Origin: Lachnospiraceae bacterium UBA7110
Lineage (GTDB): Bacteria > Bacillota > Clostridia > Lachnospirales > Lachnospiraceae
Direction: 5' to 3'
Assembly: GCA_002492295.1 (NCBI GenBank)
Contig: DKYC01000040.1
Coordinates: forward strand, 528-27,226
DNA length: 26,699 nucleotides
Of the stretch, positions 14,513 to 23,251 are shown piece by piece (position 1 is the first letter of the stretch; each line of letters opens with the position of its first letter). Below the pieces are notes generated by a model. It worked only from the letters and a program-made list of their open reading frames with translations, had not been told where the DNA came from and ran no database searches. The position numbers and the translations under genes were made by a program.

Positions 14513-16573
14513 ATGTCTGAGAAAATGAAACGAACAAATTGGAAACAGACCGTCATCGCGGTCATTGTCATATTACTGGCGGAAGTGTTTGTATGGAATC
14601 ACTCTTTTTGGATTTCATCAGGCTATCAGCCAATCCGCGTTGATGAGATTTATACGGAAACAGGCGCGCTTTTAAATATGGACGAACGCTATGTCATCAG
14701 CGATAATTCCTGTTTGGAAATCAGGGATATCAATCAGGACGTTAAAAATGTGTATCTGAATCTATGGACAACAAAAGAAGATGCGAAAAATGTCCTGACA
14801 ATTAAGCTTAACCTGTTTGATGAAGGGAGCAAAAACGGTTACAGCGCCAATAACAGGGTGATTTCCCCTTTTTTGGACAAAAGTAATTATATTTCCGTTT
14901 ACCCTTACGGGAATTTAAAGCTGCTAAAACTGACCTTTCCCAACGAAAAGGGAACAACCATCGAAGTCACGGACATTATTTTAAACCAGCCTGTGCCAAT
15001 GTTTTTTTCCGTGGAACGGGTTTTGGTCATGTGCGTGTTATATTTGATAATCCGTGCACTCTTTTTTGCACCATACAATGTTTATTATGAGCCAAATTCC
15101 CAAAAGCAGAAGCTGGTTTCGGGATGCATTCTTCTCTTATCCATCGCCGTCGTCCTTCCACTGACCCTGGTCGGAAATGACAGCAGCGGTCTTGCCACAA
15201 TGGACAAATACACCGATTTGACACATGCTTTTGCAAACGGCACGCTCTATTTGGACGGCGATGTGGACGAACGGCTGTTGTCGGCAGAAAATCCTTATGA
15301 CAGGGCGGAGCGAAAGGATTTAGGCATTGGCAGCTATCGGTGGGACTATGCCTATTATGACGGCAAAATCTATGTATATTTTGGGGTTGCTCCCGTAATT
15401 CTGATGTATCTGCCCTACTATCTGATTACAGGTACGGATTTGGCACATGAAATCCCTTATATAATCTTTTTAATCAGTCTGATGGTTGGTACCTTTGCGC
15501 TTACGGATGTTCTGGTAAAAAGATTCTGCACAAAGCTGCCTGTGAAGCTGTTTTATCTGTTTCAGGTCACGTTGATGCTGGGCGTCGGAACGTTGCTCTT
15601 TGCCAAGCGTGTCTGCATATACAACATGGCAATTGCGGCGGCAGTGGATTTCACAGTATGGGGGCTGTTTTTCTGGATGCGCTATTGCATTAAACCGGAT
15701 AACCGGAAAACATGGATGATTCCTGCGGGTTCCCTTTGTATGGCGCTTGTCGCAGGCTGCCGTCCGCAGCTTCTGCTTGCAAGCTTTCTTGCACTGCCGG
15801 TTTTTGCAGGGCAATGGGATGCAGCCCGCAGGGATATCCGGGAAAAGAAGACCGGCAGACATGTGCTCCTTTTTGCGTTATTCTGCCTTCCTTATATGAT
15901 AACGGCTGTCCTTCTGATGTGGTACAACGCCGCGCGGTTTGGTTCTCCATTTGACTTTGGCGCGGCTTATAACCTGACCACAAACGATATGACAAAGCGC
16001 GGTTTCCACTTTGCCCGTTTTATTCCTGGAGTATGGTCCTTTTTGTTTCAGCCGCCATCCATTGGAATTGAGTTTCCCTATGTCGGAATCGCTCAATTTC
16101 AGACTGCTTATCAGGGAAGAACCATCCACGAGCCCAGTATCGGGGGGCTTTTAGTAACAAATGTTATTTTACTGCCATGTTTCCTCTTCTACCGTTTACG
16201 CGCAAAGCTAAAGGAAAAGAAAGCATATTTATTTACCGTCATTAGTCTGGTCAGCGCTTTTATAATTGTATGTGCCGATGTTCAAATGGCAGGGATTCTG
16301 ACAAGATATCTTGCGGATTTCGGCGTTTTATTTTATCTGGCGTCCTTTACCGTTATTTTTACGTGGATTGACAGCTACTACTCGCCTGAAAATACCTCTG
16401 CATACAAAATCAGTGAACAGTCATGGTGCCGTGCGGTCGCGCTGTTATGCTGTATTACGGTAACATATCTGATTTTGTCTGTCTTTGCGCTTTATGTCAT
16501 AGGGGATTATGACGCATACCGTCCGGTATGGTATTATCATATGAAGGAACTTTGGGGATTATTTGATGTATAA
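14513..16573 (+). CDS. Large multi-spanning membrane protein, GT-C glycosyltransferase-like
   Basis: This 686-residue protein has one membrane helix near the N-terminus (about 13-30), an extracytoplasmic domain to about 165, and then some ten further hydrophobic segments. The architecture resembles GT-C fold sugar transferases that use lipid-linked donors, as does the stretch YTDLTHAFANGTLYLDGDVDERLL, NPYD, RWDYAYYDGKIYVYFG between helices. A specific catalytic Asp/Glu cannot be assigned. The N-terminal domain before the transmembrane block is unusual and may be a beta-sandwich. It has its own promoter, and its ribosome binding site is weak (AGAGACG). Substrate and product are unknown; a role in envelope polysaccharide or protein glycosylation is inference. 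A polytopic transporter is the main alternative. Confidence 0.6.
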   Translation: MSEKMKRTNWKQTVIAVIVILLAEVFVWNHSFWISSGYQPIRVDEIYTETGALLNMDERYVISDNSCLEIRDINQDVKNVYLNLWTTKEDAKNVLTIKLNLFDEGSKNGYSANNRVISPFLDKSNYISVYPYGNLKLLKLTFPNEKGTTIEVTDIILNQPVPMFFSVERVLVMCVLYLIIRALFFAPYNVYYEPNSQKQKLVSGCILLLSIAVVLPLTLVGNDSSGLATMDKYTDLTHAFANGTLYLDGDVDERLLSAENPYDRAERKDLGIGSYRWDYAYYDGKIYVYFGVAPVILMYLPYYLITGTDLAHEIPYIIFLISLMVGTFALTDVLVKRFCTKLPVKLFYLFQVTLMLGVGTLLFAKRVCIYNMAIAAAVDFTVWGLFFWMRYCIKPDNRKTWMIPAGSLCMALVAGCRPQLLLASFLALPVFAGQWDAARRDIREKKTGRHVLLFALFCLPYMITAVLLMWYNAARFGSPFDFGAAYNLTTNDMTKRGFHFARFIPGVWSFLFQPPSIGIEFPYVGIAQFQTAYQGRTIHEPSIGGLLVTNVILLPCFLFYRLRAKLKEKKAYLFTVISLVSAFIIVCADVQMAGILTRYLADFGVLFYLASFTVIFTWIDSYYSPENTSAYKISEQSWCRAVALLCCITVTYLILSVFALYVIGDYDAYRPVWYYHMKELWGLFDV

Positions 16574-16591
16574 GGTATTTTATGATAAAAT
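16563..16591 (+). promoter_or_regulatory. Probable promoter of mutS2
   Basis: TTGATG (16563-16568), a 17-base spacer and TAAAAT (16586-16591) overlap the stop of the membrane protein gene and lie 54 bases before the mutS2 ATG. This would let mutS2 be transcribed on its own. Confidence 0.5.
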
Positions 16592-16645
16592 GAAAAAACA
16601 GTCAGAAGCAAATCTGCAAACCGAGAAAGGAACACAATAACTGAT

Positions 16646-19045
16646 ATGAACGAAAAAGCATTACGAATACTCGAATACGATAAAATCATAAATCTGCTGA
16701 CGGAAAAGGCAACCTCCGCCCCAGGCAAGGAGCTCTGTAAAATCCTAAAGCCGATGACCGACCCTGCAAAAATCGAGGAGGCACAGACGCAGACTGCAGA
16801 CGCGTTTTCCCGCTTAATCAAGGGCGACCGCGCAAATTTCAGCGGAAATAAGGATATCAGCTACAGCATCAAGGCACTGGAAATCGGGAGCGCTCTTTCC
16901 GCTTCCGAACTGTTAAAAATTTCCGCATCGCTTGCCTGCGCGGCAAGGACAAAAGCATTTTCCCGCACAGAGCATGACGACGAGATTGAGGACAGCCTGC
17001 AAAAATTTTTTGCAAATCTTGAGCCTCTGACGCCGCTGCAAAACGAAATCAACCGCTGTATTCTGTCAGAGGAGGAAATTGCCGACGACGCAAGCCCCAC
17101 ATTAAAGCATATTCGCCGCAGCATAAACCTTACCAACGAAAAAATCCATAGCCAGCTCACAAATATGGTGAACGGAAGCTACCGCACCTACCTTCAGGAC
17201 GCAGTAATTACAATGCGTAATAACCGCTACTGCATCCCCGTGAAATCGGAGTACAAGGGCAACGTTTCTGGTATGATTCACGACCAGTCCGCAACCGGCT
17301 CGACGCTGTTTATCGAACCGACTGTTATCGTAAATCTGAATAACCAGCTCAAAGAGCTTGCAATGCAGGAGCAGGACGAAATTGAAAGAATTCTTGCAGA
17401 ATTAAGTGCAAATGCAAGTAATTTTACGAATGAACTTGCAAATAACTACCGTCTTTTGACAATTTTGGACTTTATTTTTGCCCGCGCAAGCCTTGCAATC
17501 GACATGAATGCATCACGTCCGTTATTTAATGACAAAAGATTTATCAACATCCGCAAAGGGAGACATCCGTTATTGCATAAAAATACAGTCGTTCCGATTG
17601 ATGTCAATTTAGGGGCAGATTTTGACCTTTTGGTTGTGACCGGACCAAACACGGGCGGCAAAACGGTGTCCCTGAAAACGGTCGGTCTGTTCACACTGAT
17701 GGGTCAGTCGGGGCTTCATATTCCCGCACTCGACCGTTCGGAACTTGGCGTGTTTACACAGGTGTATGCGGATATTGGCGATGAGCAGAGTATTGAGCAG
17801 AACTTATCGACCTTCTCGGCACATATGACAAACACTATTTCCATCTTAAAAAATGCCGACGAAAATTCCTTATGTATTTTCGATGAGCTTGGTGCAGGTA
17901 CGGATCCCACGGAAGGCGCGGCGCTTGCGATTGCAATCTTAAAGCATCTGCACGATAAGGGCATCCGTACAATGGCCACTACACATTACAGTGAGTTAAA
18001 GGTTTTTGCACTGACTACCCCGTATGTGGAAAACGCCTGCTGCGAATTCGATGTCGAAACGCTCCGTCCCACATATCGGCTCTTAATCGGCATTCCCGGA
18101 AAAAGCAACGCGTTCGCCATTTCCTCTAAGCTTGGACTTTCTGATGAAATTATTGCGTCAGCGAAGGAGCATATCAGTGAGGAAGAGGAAAACTTTGAGG
18201 ATCTGCTGACAAATCTTGAAGACAGCCGCCGTACTATTGAAAAAGAGCGAAGCGAAATCCAAAGCTACAAGGCGGAAATCGCCTCCCTGAAGCAACGGTT
18301 AGAGCAAAAGCAGGAACGGCTCGACGCGCAGAAAGACAATATTTTGCGGCAGGCAAACGAGGAAGCGCGGAAAATCCTTCAGGATGCAAAGGATGTCGCG
18401 GACGAAACCATCCGCGAATTTCAAAAGGCAGGAAGCCAAACCACCATAAAGGACCTGGAAAAAGCACGTACGAAGATACGTGATAAAATCAGCGAAAAAA
18501 ACAGCAGGCTAAAAACCCCGGAGACAAAGCCTACACACAAGATATTAAAGCCGAACCAGTTGAAGCCGGGAGATATGGTGAAGGTCGTGACGATGGGTTT
18601 AAAGGGCACCGTATCGACATTACCCGACGCAAAGGGCGATTTGTTTGTGCAGTGCGGCATTATCCGCTCCAAAGTCAATATCAGGGATCTGGTGCTTGTA
18701 AAAGAAGATGCAATGCCGGGGATTGCCAATTACAAAAAAAGCTTTTCCGGTTCCGGCACAGGCTCCGATTCCGGACGGATTTCCATGTCCAAAACGGCTA
18801 CGCTTTCAACGGAAATTAATCTTTTGGGCAAGACCGTTGATGAAGCAATTGCGGAGCTTGACAAGTACCTTGACGACGCGTATCTTTCCCATGCACCCAG
18901 CGTACGTATCGTGCACGGGAAGGGGACGGGGGCATTGCGCCAGGCCGTTTCAAAGCATTTAAAGCGCGTTTCTTATGTAAAATCGTTTCATTTGGGCGAG
19001 TACGGCGAGGGCGACGCCGGTGTAACGATTGCGGAATTTAAGTAA
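16646..19045 (+). CDS. mutS2: MutS2 ATPase/endonuclease
   Basis: MutS2 proteins bind branched DNA and, in Bacillus, also act on collided ribosomes; they do not do classical mismatch repair. The 799-residue length is usual. Helical core and lever regions fill the first 320 residues. The ATPase has Walker A GPNTGGKT (about 333-340), Walker B LCIFDELGAGTDP (D413, E414) and the TTHYSELK block. A long charged coiled coil (about 510-620) leads to a KOW-like segment (LKPGDMVKVVTMGLKGTV) and a C-terminal Smr domain (about 725-799) with the signature VRIVHGKGTGALR. The nearest purine-rich site, AAAGGA, is 14 bases from the ATG, further than usual, but no better start is seen. Confidence 0.95.
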   Translation: MNEKALRILEYDKIINLLTEKATSAPGKELCKILKPMTDPAKIEEAQTQTADAFSRLIKGDRANFSGNKDISYSIKALEIGSALSASELLKISASLACAARTKAFSRTEHDDEIEDSLQKFFANLEPLTPLQNEINRCILSEEEIADDASPTLKHIRRSINLTNEKIHSQLTNMVNGSYRTYLQDAVITMRNNRYCIPVKSEYKGNVSGMIHDQSATGSTLFIEPTVIVNLNNQLKELAMQEQDEIERILAELSANASNFTNELANNYRLLTILDFIFARASLAIDMNASRPLFNDKRFINIRKGRHPLLHKNTVVPIDVNLGADFDLLVVTGPNTGGKTVSLKTVGLFTLMGQSGLHIPALDRSELGVFTQVYADIGDEQSIEQNLSTFSAHMTNTISILKNADENSLCIFDELGAGTDPTEGAALAIAILKHLHDKGIRTMATTHYSELKVFALTTPYVENACCEFDVETLRPTYRLLIGIPGKSNAFAISSKLGLSDEIIASAKEHISEEEENFEDLLTNLEDSRRTIEKERSEIQSYKAEIASLKQRLEQKQERLDAQKDNILRQANEEARKILQDAKDVADETIREFQKAGSQTTIKDLEKARTKIRDKISEKNSRLKTPETKPTHKILKPNQLKPGDMVKVVTMGLKGTVSTLPDAKGDLFVQCGIIRSKVNIRDLVLVKEDAMPGIANYKKSFSGSGTGSDSGRISMSKTATLSTEINLLGKTVDEAIAELDKYLDDAYLSHAPSVRIVHGKGTGALRQAVSKHLKRVSYVKSFHLGEYGEGDAGVTIAEFK

Positions 19046-19060
19046 AAAACGTTTCGTTTA

Positions 19061-19087
19061 GAAGAATGCAGAGAACGTACATTCTTC
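19061..19087 (+). repeat. Inverted repeat between mutS2 and the response regulator
   Basis: GAAGAATG (19061-19068) and CATTCTTC (19080-19087) form a perfect 8-bp stem with an 11-base loop, but no T-tract follows. It could slow transcription or bind a protein. It is not a convincing terminator, so the two-component genes may be read from the mutS2 transcript. Confidence 0.45.
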
Positions 19088-19115
19088 GCATTATATGAAA
19101 AAAGGAATGAAAACT

Positions 19116-19817
19116 ATGGCAAACAAACAAAAAATTTTAATTGTGGATGACGACGAAAATATTGCGGAGCTTATTTCCTTATATATGACGAAGGAATGCT
19201 TCGAAACCAAAATCGTATATGACGGGGAGTCGGCCCTCAGAGAGGCGGAGAGCTTTTCACCCGACTTGATTTTACTGGACTTAATGCTGCCCGGTATCGA
19301 CGGGTATCAGGTATGCCGCGAAGTGCGGCAGAAATCGCAGACACCGATTATCATGCTCTCCGCAAAGGGAGAAGTTTTTGATAAGGTGCTCGGTCTTGAG
19401 CTTGGCGCTGACGACTATTTGGAAAAGCCATTTGATACAAAGGAGCTTGTGGCACGCGTAAAGGCAGTTTTGCGCCGCTTTAAAACAGCGGCTCCTGCCG
19501 TGTCTATGTCCACCGCAAAGCAGGTAAGTTATCCCGATTTGACAGTCAACCTCACGAACTATTCCGTGATTTATAACGGGAATACTGTGGATATGCCGCC
19601 AAAAGAGCTGGAACTGCTATACTTTCTTGCCGCTTCCCCAAATCATGTTTTCACAAGGGAGCAGCTTTTGGATCAGATATGGGGATATGAATATATTGGC
19701 GACACCCGTACCGTAGATGTGCATATCAAGCGTCTGCGTGAGAAAATAAAGGACCATGAAGCATGGCGGATTGCCACAATTTGGGGCATTGGTTATAAAT
19801 TTGAGGTCAAAGCATGA
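19116..19817 (+). CDS. OmpR/PhoB-family response regulator
   Basis: This regulator is phosphorylated by a sensor kinase and then binds DNA. The start is ATG at 19116 (MANKQKILIVDDD), which has AAGGA nine bases upstream, giving 233 residues; an ATG at 19095 has no site. The receiver domain covers about 5-120, with the acidic pocket in VDDDEN, the phosphoacceptor aspartate in LLDLMLPG and the conserved lysine in YLEKPF. The winged-helix output domain ends the protein, with TREQLLDQIWGYEY and RTVDVHIKRLREKI. Its stop overlaps the kinase start (ATGA), so the two are a cognate pair. It resembles WalR/ResD-type regulators, but the specific function is not readable from sequence. Confidence 0.93.
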   Translation: MANKQKILIVDDDENIAELISLYMTKECFETKIVYDGESALREAESFSPDLILLDLMLPGIDGYQVCREVRQKSQTPIIMLSAKGEVFDKVLGLELGADDYLEKPFDTKELVARVKAVLRRFKTAAPAVSMSTAKQVSYPDLTVNLTNYSVIYNGNTVDMPPKELELLYFLAASPNHVFTREQLLDQIWGYEYIGDTRTVDVHIKRLREKIKDHEAWRIATIWGIGYKFEVKA

Positions 19818-21229
19818 AACGCACATTATATCTGAAATTTGTCCTGGCATATTTTATATTCGCCTTTTTTGGCTTTATTGTAGTGGCGACCTTTACTTCA
19901 AGCATGACACTGGAGCATTTAAAGCGTGAACGGGCAAATACGCTTTATAAGGAAGCGCTCCTGATTTCCGACTCCTACGCGACCGACCTTTACAATAATG
20001 AAATTACACTGGAATCCGTATGGCGGCAGATTGAGGCAATCGGAACCTTTGTGGACGCATCCATTTGGATTGTCAATCCGTCAGGGCTTGTCATTTTGGA
20101 TTCCAGCTCCCCTCCTGACATTGAAAATCCGACCACCATTCCGAATTTCAGTCCGGCGATTACGGGCAGCTCCTTCTACACAGTCGGCAATTTTTTCGGA
20201 ATGTTTGACGATGAAATGATATCTGCCTTTGCGCCGATTACGGCGAAATACAAGGTTAAAGGCTATGTAATCATTCATGCGTCCATGACGGAACTTGAGC
20301 GTTCATGCAACTCGCTTTTAAACATATCGTATATAACGCTCGTTATTTTATTTTTACTGTCCTTAATCATTTTACTGTTTTTTACGGAAATGGTTTATAT
20401 TCCGCTGCGCAAAATCACCCACGCCACGGAGCAGTATGCGGTCGGTAATTTCCGCTATGAGTTTCAGGTGGACAGCGAGGATGAAATCGGCTATTTGGCG
20501 GCATCGCTCGCATACATGGCAAGCGAGGTCGCAAAAAGCGAAGACAACCAAAAACGGCTTGTGGCAAATATTTCACACGATTTCCGCTCGCCGCTCACGT
20601 CCATGCGCGGCTATCTTGAGGCAATGCTTGACGGCACAATCCCCGCCGAGCTGCATGAAAAATATATCGGCGTCGTGTTAAACGAAACCGACCGCCTCAC
20701 CAAGCTCACAAACTCGCTGCTTACGCTGAACAATTTAAACACAAAGGGCATGATTCTTGACCGGACGGATTTTGACATTAATCAGGTAATTAAAAATACG
20801 GCAGCGTCTTTTGAGGGAACCTGCCGCAATAAGATGATTTCCATTGAGCTTGTACTCACGGGTGAGGAAATGTTTGTAAACGCTGATATGGTAAAAATCC
20901 AGCAGGTGCTTTACAACCTTGTAGACAACGCGATTAAATTCAGTCATAAAAATTCATCCATTAAAATCGAAACCATCGAGCGTTCCAACAAGCTGCTTGT
21001 CTCCGTAAAGGACAGCGGCATTGGAATCCCAAGTGACAGCATCAAGCTGATCTGGAACCGTTTTTATAAAACAGACCTCTCGCGCGGAAAGGATAAAAAG
21101 GGCACCGGGCTAGGGCTTTCCATCACAAAGGAAATTATCCAGTCACATGGTGAAAACATCAATGTCATCAGTACGGAAGGTGTTGGAACAGAATTCATCT
21201 TTACGCTGGAAACTTCCGAAGAAGATTAA
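19814..21229 (+). CDS. Sensor histidine kinase (partner of the upstream regulator)
   Basis: This 471-residue membrane kinase has a helix at about 8-28, an extracytoplasmic sensor of about 140 residues, a second helix at about 171-191 and a HAMP linker (about 192-245, VYIPLRKITHATEQ). The H-box VANISHDFRSPLTSMRG holds the phosphorylated histidine H255. The ATP-binding domain has the N-box LYNLVDNAIKFS, G1 VKDSGIGIP, F-box NRFYKTD and G2 GTGLGLSI, so all catalytic parts are present. The external domain resembles a PAS/CACHE-like fold (SIWIVNPSGLVILDSS). The start overlaps the regulator by four bases. It ends nine bases from the end of the oppositely oriented kinase, with no terminator between. 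Confidence 0.94.
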   Translation: MKRTLYLKFVLAYFIFAFFGFIVVATFTSSMTLEHLKRERANTLYKEALLISDSYATDLYNNEITLESVWRQIEAIGTFVDASIWIVNPSGLVILDSSSPPDIENPTTIPNFSPAITGSSFYTVGNFFGMFDDEMISAFAPITAKYKVKGYVIIHASMTELERSCNSLLNISYITLVILFLLSLIILLFFTEMVYIPLRKITHATEQYAVGNFRYEFQVDSEDEIGYLAASLAYMASEVAKSEDNQKRLVANISHDFRSPLTSMRGYLEAMLDGTIPAELHEKYIGVVLNETDRLTKLTNSLLTLNNLNTKGMILDRTDFDINQVIKNTAASFEGTCRNKMISIELVLTGEEMFVNADMVKIQQVLYNLVDNAIKFSHKNSSIKIETIERSNKLLVSVKDSGIGIPSDSIKLIWNRFYKTDLSRGKDKKGTGLGLSITKEIIQSHGENINVISTEGVGTEFIFTLETSEED

Positions 21230-21238
21230 TGAAATTGA

Positions 21239-22546
21239 TTAATTATTGCGAAGCATTACCGTAATCTGCACGATGCCCGCTTTCGGTGCGGTTACGGTAA
21301 TTTTTCCTTTATGCGCCTCCACAATGGATTTCGCTATGGACAGCCCGAGCCCGTATCCGCCCTTCTTAGAGTTGCGCGACTGCTCCGTGCGGTAAAAACG
21401 GTCAAAAAAGCGCTCAAGCTGGTCCTGCGTTAAAGGCTCCGAGCGGTTTGTCACGGAAAGAATAATATAGTGCCCTCTTTTTCCCAGCTTCAAAGTAATA
21501 TCCGTTGATGTGGAATATTTGATTGCATTGTCAAGCAGTATGCCTGTAATCTGCCGGATGCCTTTTTCATCACCTATGCAGGATAGCATCGGCGCAATGT
21601 CGGAAATGATATTTTTCCCCTTGCTGTGCGCAAGCGTCTGAAAGGACTGCACGGTTTCGCCCACAACATCGGAAACAGGAAATGTAATCATCGTAAACTG
21701 CTCCCGGTTTTCATCCATTCTGGAAAGGCTTAAGAGGTCGTTTGTCAGCACTGCCATCCGCTGCGTCTGACTGCATATATCATTCAGCCACTCGTTTTCC
21801 TCCTCAAGCTCCATCGCGAGCACTTCGGCATCCGCACTGATAATCGTAAGGGGGGTCTTTAATTCATGACCCGCCATTGAGATAAACTGTTTCTGCTTTT
21901 CATAACTCTCGGAAACGGGGCGCACCAGCTTTTTGGAAACAATCATGATGATGACAATGCTGACAAGAAAAGCAGCAAAAGAAATCAGACAATTGATTGC
22001 AAGGGAAGCATGAAAAGTGTCAAGACTTCTTCCGCAATCCAAAAATATGACATACGTGTCATTTTCTTTCTGGGTTTTTATGTAGCGGAAGTTCCCACAA
22101 AAACCGTGTGAACGCTTGTTATTTAATACCACTTCCGCATACGCTTCTGCCTCGTCCTGGTTTACCATAAAAATATTTTCCGTATTAATATCCGTAACTT
22201 CTCCGTCTGCCGATACAATGACCATGAAAAACCTTGATTCATACATTGCCTCAGGGGATAATCTCCCGCCGCCAAAAAATCCCCTCTTTCTAAACGGCGT
22301 ATTATTTCCATCTGCACTTGCCTCATCAAATTCATCAAGAGGAGGTATTTGGCTCTTAGGCGGCTTGGGTAGCATTGGCTTCTTCCCCTGCCCTGCCCGG
22401 TCCGCCAGCATATCAAGGACGGTATCCGCGTTTACCGCCAGCTCCCTGTACGTCAGAAGGCTTCCTGAGGTTACAATGACAGCCAGCAGCAGCAAAAGCG
22501 ACGCGGTCGAAAGAATAATAAATTTTGTCCGAAGCCTGTTAATCAT
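21239..22546 (-). CDS. Sensor histidine kinase of the VTC operon, with an altered G1 box
   Basis: This 435-residue kinase is the last gene of the minus-strand operon, starting three bases after the regulator. It has membrane helices at about 8-31 and 182-204 around an extracytoplasmic region of about 150 residues. That region begins with a proline- and glycine-rich stretch (KKPMLPKPPKSQIPP, RKRGFFGGG). The H-box is FISMAGHELKTPLTIIS, with H227. The N-box is LLDNAIKYS and the G2 box YGLGLSIAK. The G1 box, normally DxGxG, reads VTNRSEPLTQDQL, a departure also found in some kinases that still work, so loss of activity should not be assumed. No clear HAMP domain is seen between the second helix and the H-box. 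The likely signal is something in the envelope. Confidence 0.92.
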   Translation of the reverse strand: MINRLRTKFIILSTASLLLLLAVIVTSGSLLTYRELAVNADTVLDMLADRAGQGKKPMLPKPPKSQIPPLDEFDEASADGNNTPFRKRGFFGGGRLSPEAMYESRFFMVIVSADGEVTDINTENIFMVNQDEAEAYAEVVLNNKRSHGFCGNFRYIKTQKENDTYVIFLDCGRSLDTFHASLAINCLISFAAFLVSIVIIMIVSKKLVRPVSESYEKQKQFISMAGHELKTPLTIISADAEVLAMELEEENEWLNDICSQTQRMAVLTNDLLSLSRMDENREQFTMITFPVSDVVGETVQSFQTLAHSKGKNIISDIAPMLSCIGDEKGIRQITGILLDNAIKYSTSTDITLKLGKRGHYIILSVTNRSEPLTQDQLERFFDRFYRTEQSRNSKKGGYGLGLSIAKSIVEAHKGKITVTAPKAGIVQITVMLRNN

Positions 22547-22549
22547 TGC

Positions 22550-23236
22550 CTACTGCTCCTTTATACACTCGATGTAATAACCTGCGTTTCTTCTTGCCCT
22601 AATTTCCACATCTGCCTTAATTGCAGTGAGTTTTTTGCGCAAATAGGAAATATACGTCCACACAACGTTGCTCTCTGCATTGGTGTCAAAGCCCCATATC
22701 CTGTCCATGAGCTGCTCTGCGGAGATAATCTGTTTGGGATTGCGCATCAGAAGCTCAAGCGTCTGAAATTCCTTATTTGCAAGCGTAAAGCTTCCTACGG
22801 GGGAGGACAGCTCAAACGTTGCGCTGTCAAGCGTAATATTGCCAAGACAAAGTTTCGTGTCTGTCTGTATCATTCCCGCAGTAGTCCTTGTCATTGCCCT
22901 GATGCGTGCCAAAAGTTCCTTTGCAGCAAAAGGCTTGGTGAGATAATCGTTTGCACCGCTGTCAAGCCCGAGCACTTTATCCTCGACCTCCGCTTTCGCC
23001 GTCAGCATAATAACCGGAGTGGTATTGCCCTGCGCACGAAGCTTTTGAAGCACGCTGATTCCGTCAAGGCATGGCATCATCACGTCCAGGATAATGCCGT
23101 CGTATCCGTTTGTATCTATGTATGCGAGTGCTTCCAATCCGTCATAGGCGGCGTCTACCGTATAGTTATTCTTTTTCAGAATTGCTGCAATTGCTTTTGA
23201 TAAAGATTTTTCATCCTCCGCCAGTAGAAGTCTCAC
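22550..23236 (-). CDS. OmpR/PhoB-family response regulator of the VTC operon
   Basis: This 228-residue protein has an N-terminal receiver domain (about 1-115), with AEDEKSL for the acidic pocket, phosphoacceptor D51 in IILDVMMP, and the lysine in YLTKPF. A winged-helix output domain follows (about 130-225), with SAEQLMDRIWGFD and VVWTYISYLRKKL. It sits between the lipoprotein and the kinase in the same operon. OmpR-class regulators often bind direct repeats spaced about 11 bp. Such a repeat lies before the first gene of this operon (26,529-26,545), so autoregulation is a reasonable proposal. It resembles CiaR/ArlR-type regulators in overall form. Confidence 0.93.
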   Translation of the reverse strand: MRLLLAEDEKSLSKAIAAILKKNNYTVDAAYDGLEALAYIDTNGYDGIILDVMMPCLDGISVLQKLRAQGNTTPVIMLTAKAEVEDKVLGLDSGANDYLTKPFAAKELLARIRAMTRTTAGMIQTDTKLCLGNITLDSATFELSSPVGSFTLANKEFQTLELLMRNPKQIISAEQLMDRIWGFDTNAESNVVWTYISYLRKKLTAIKADVEIRARRNAGYYIECIKEQ

Positions 23237-23251
23237 TTTTGTCTCCTCCCG

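Noticed and set aside
19046..19115. The hairpin after mutS2 as a terminator
   Set aside because: No T-tract follows either arm, so it is reported only as an inverted repeat.
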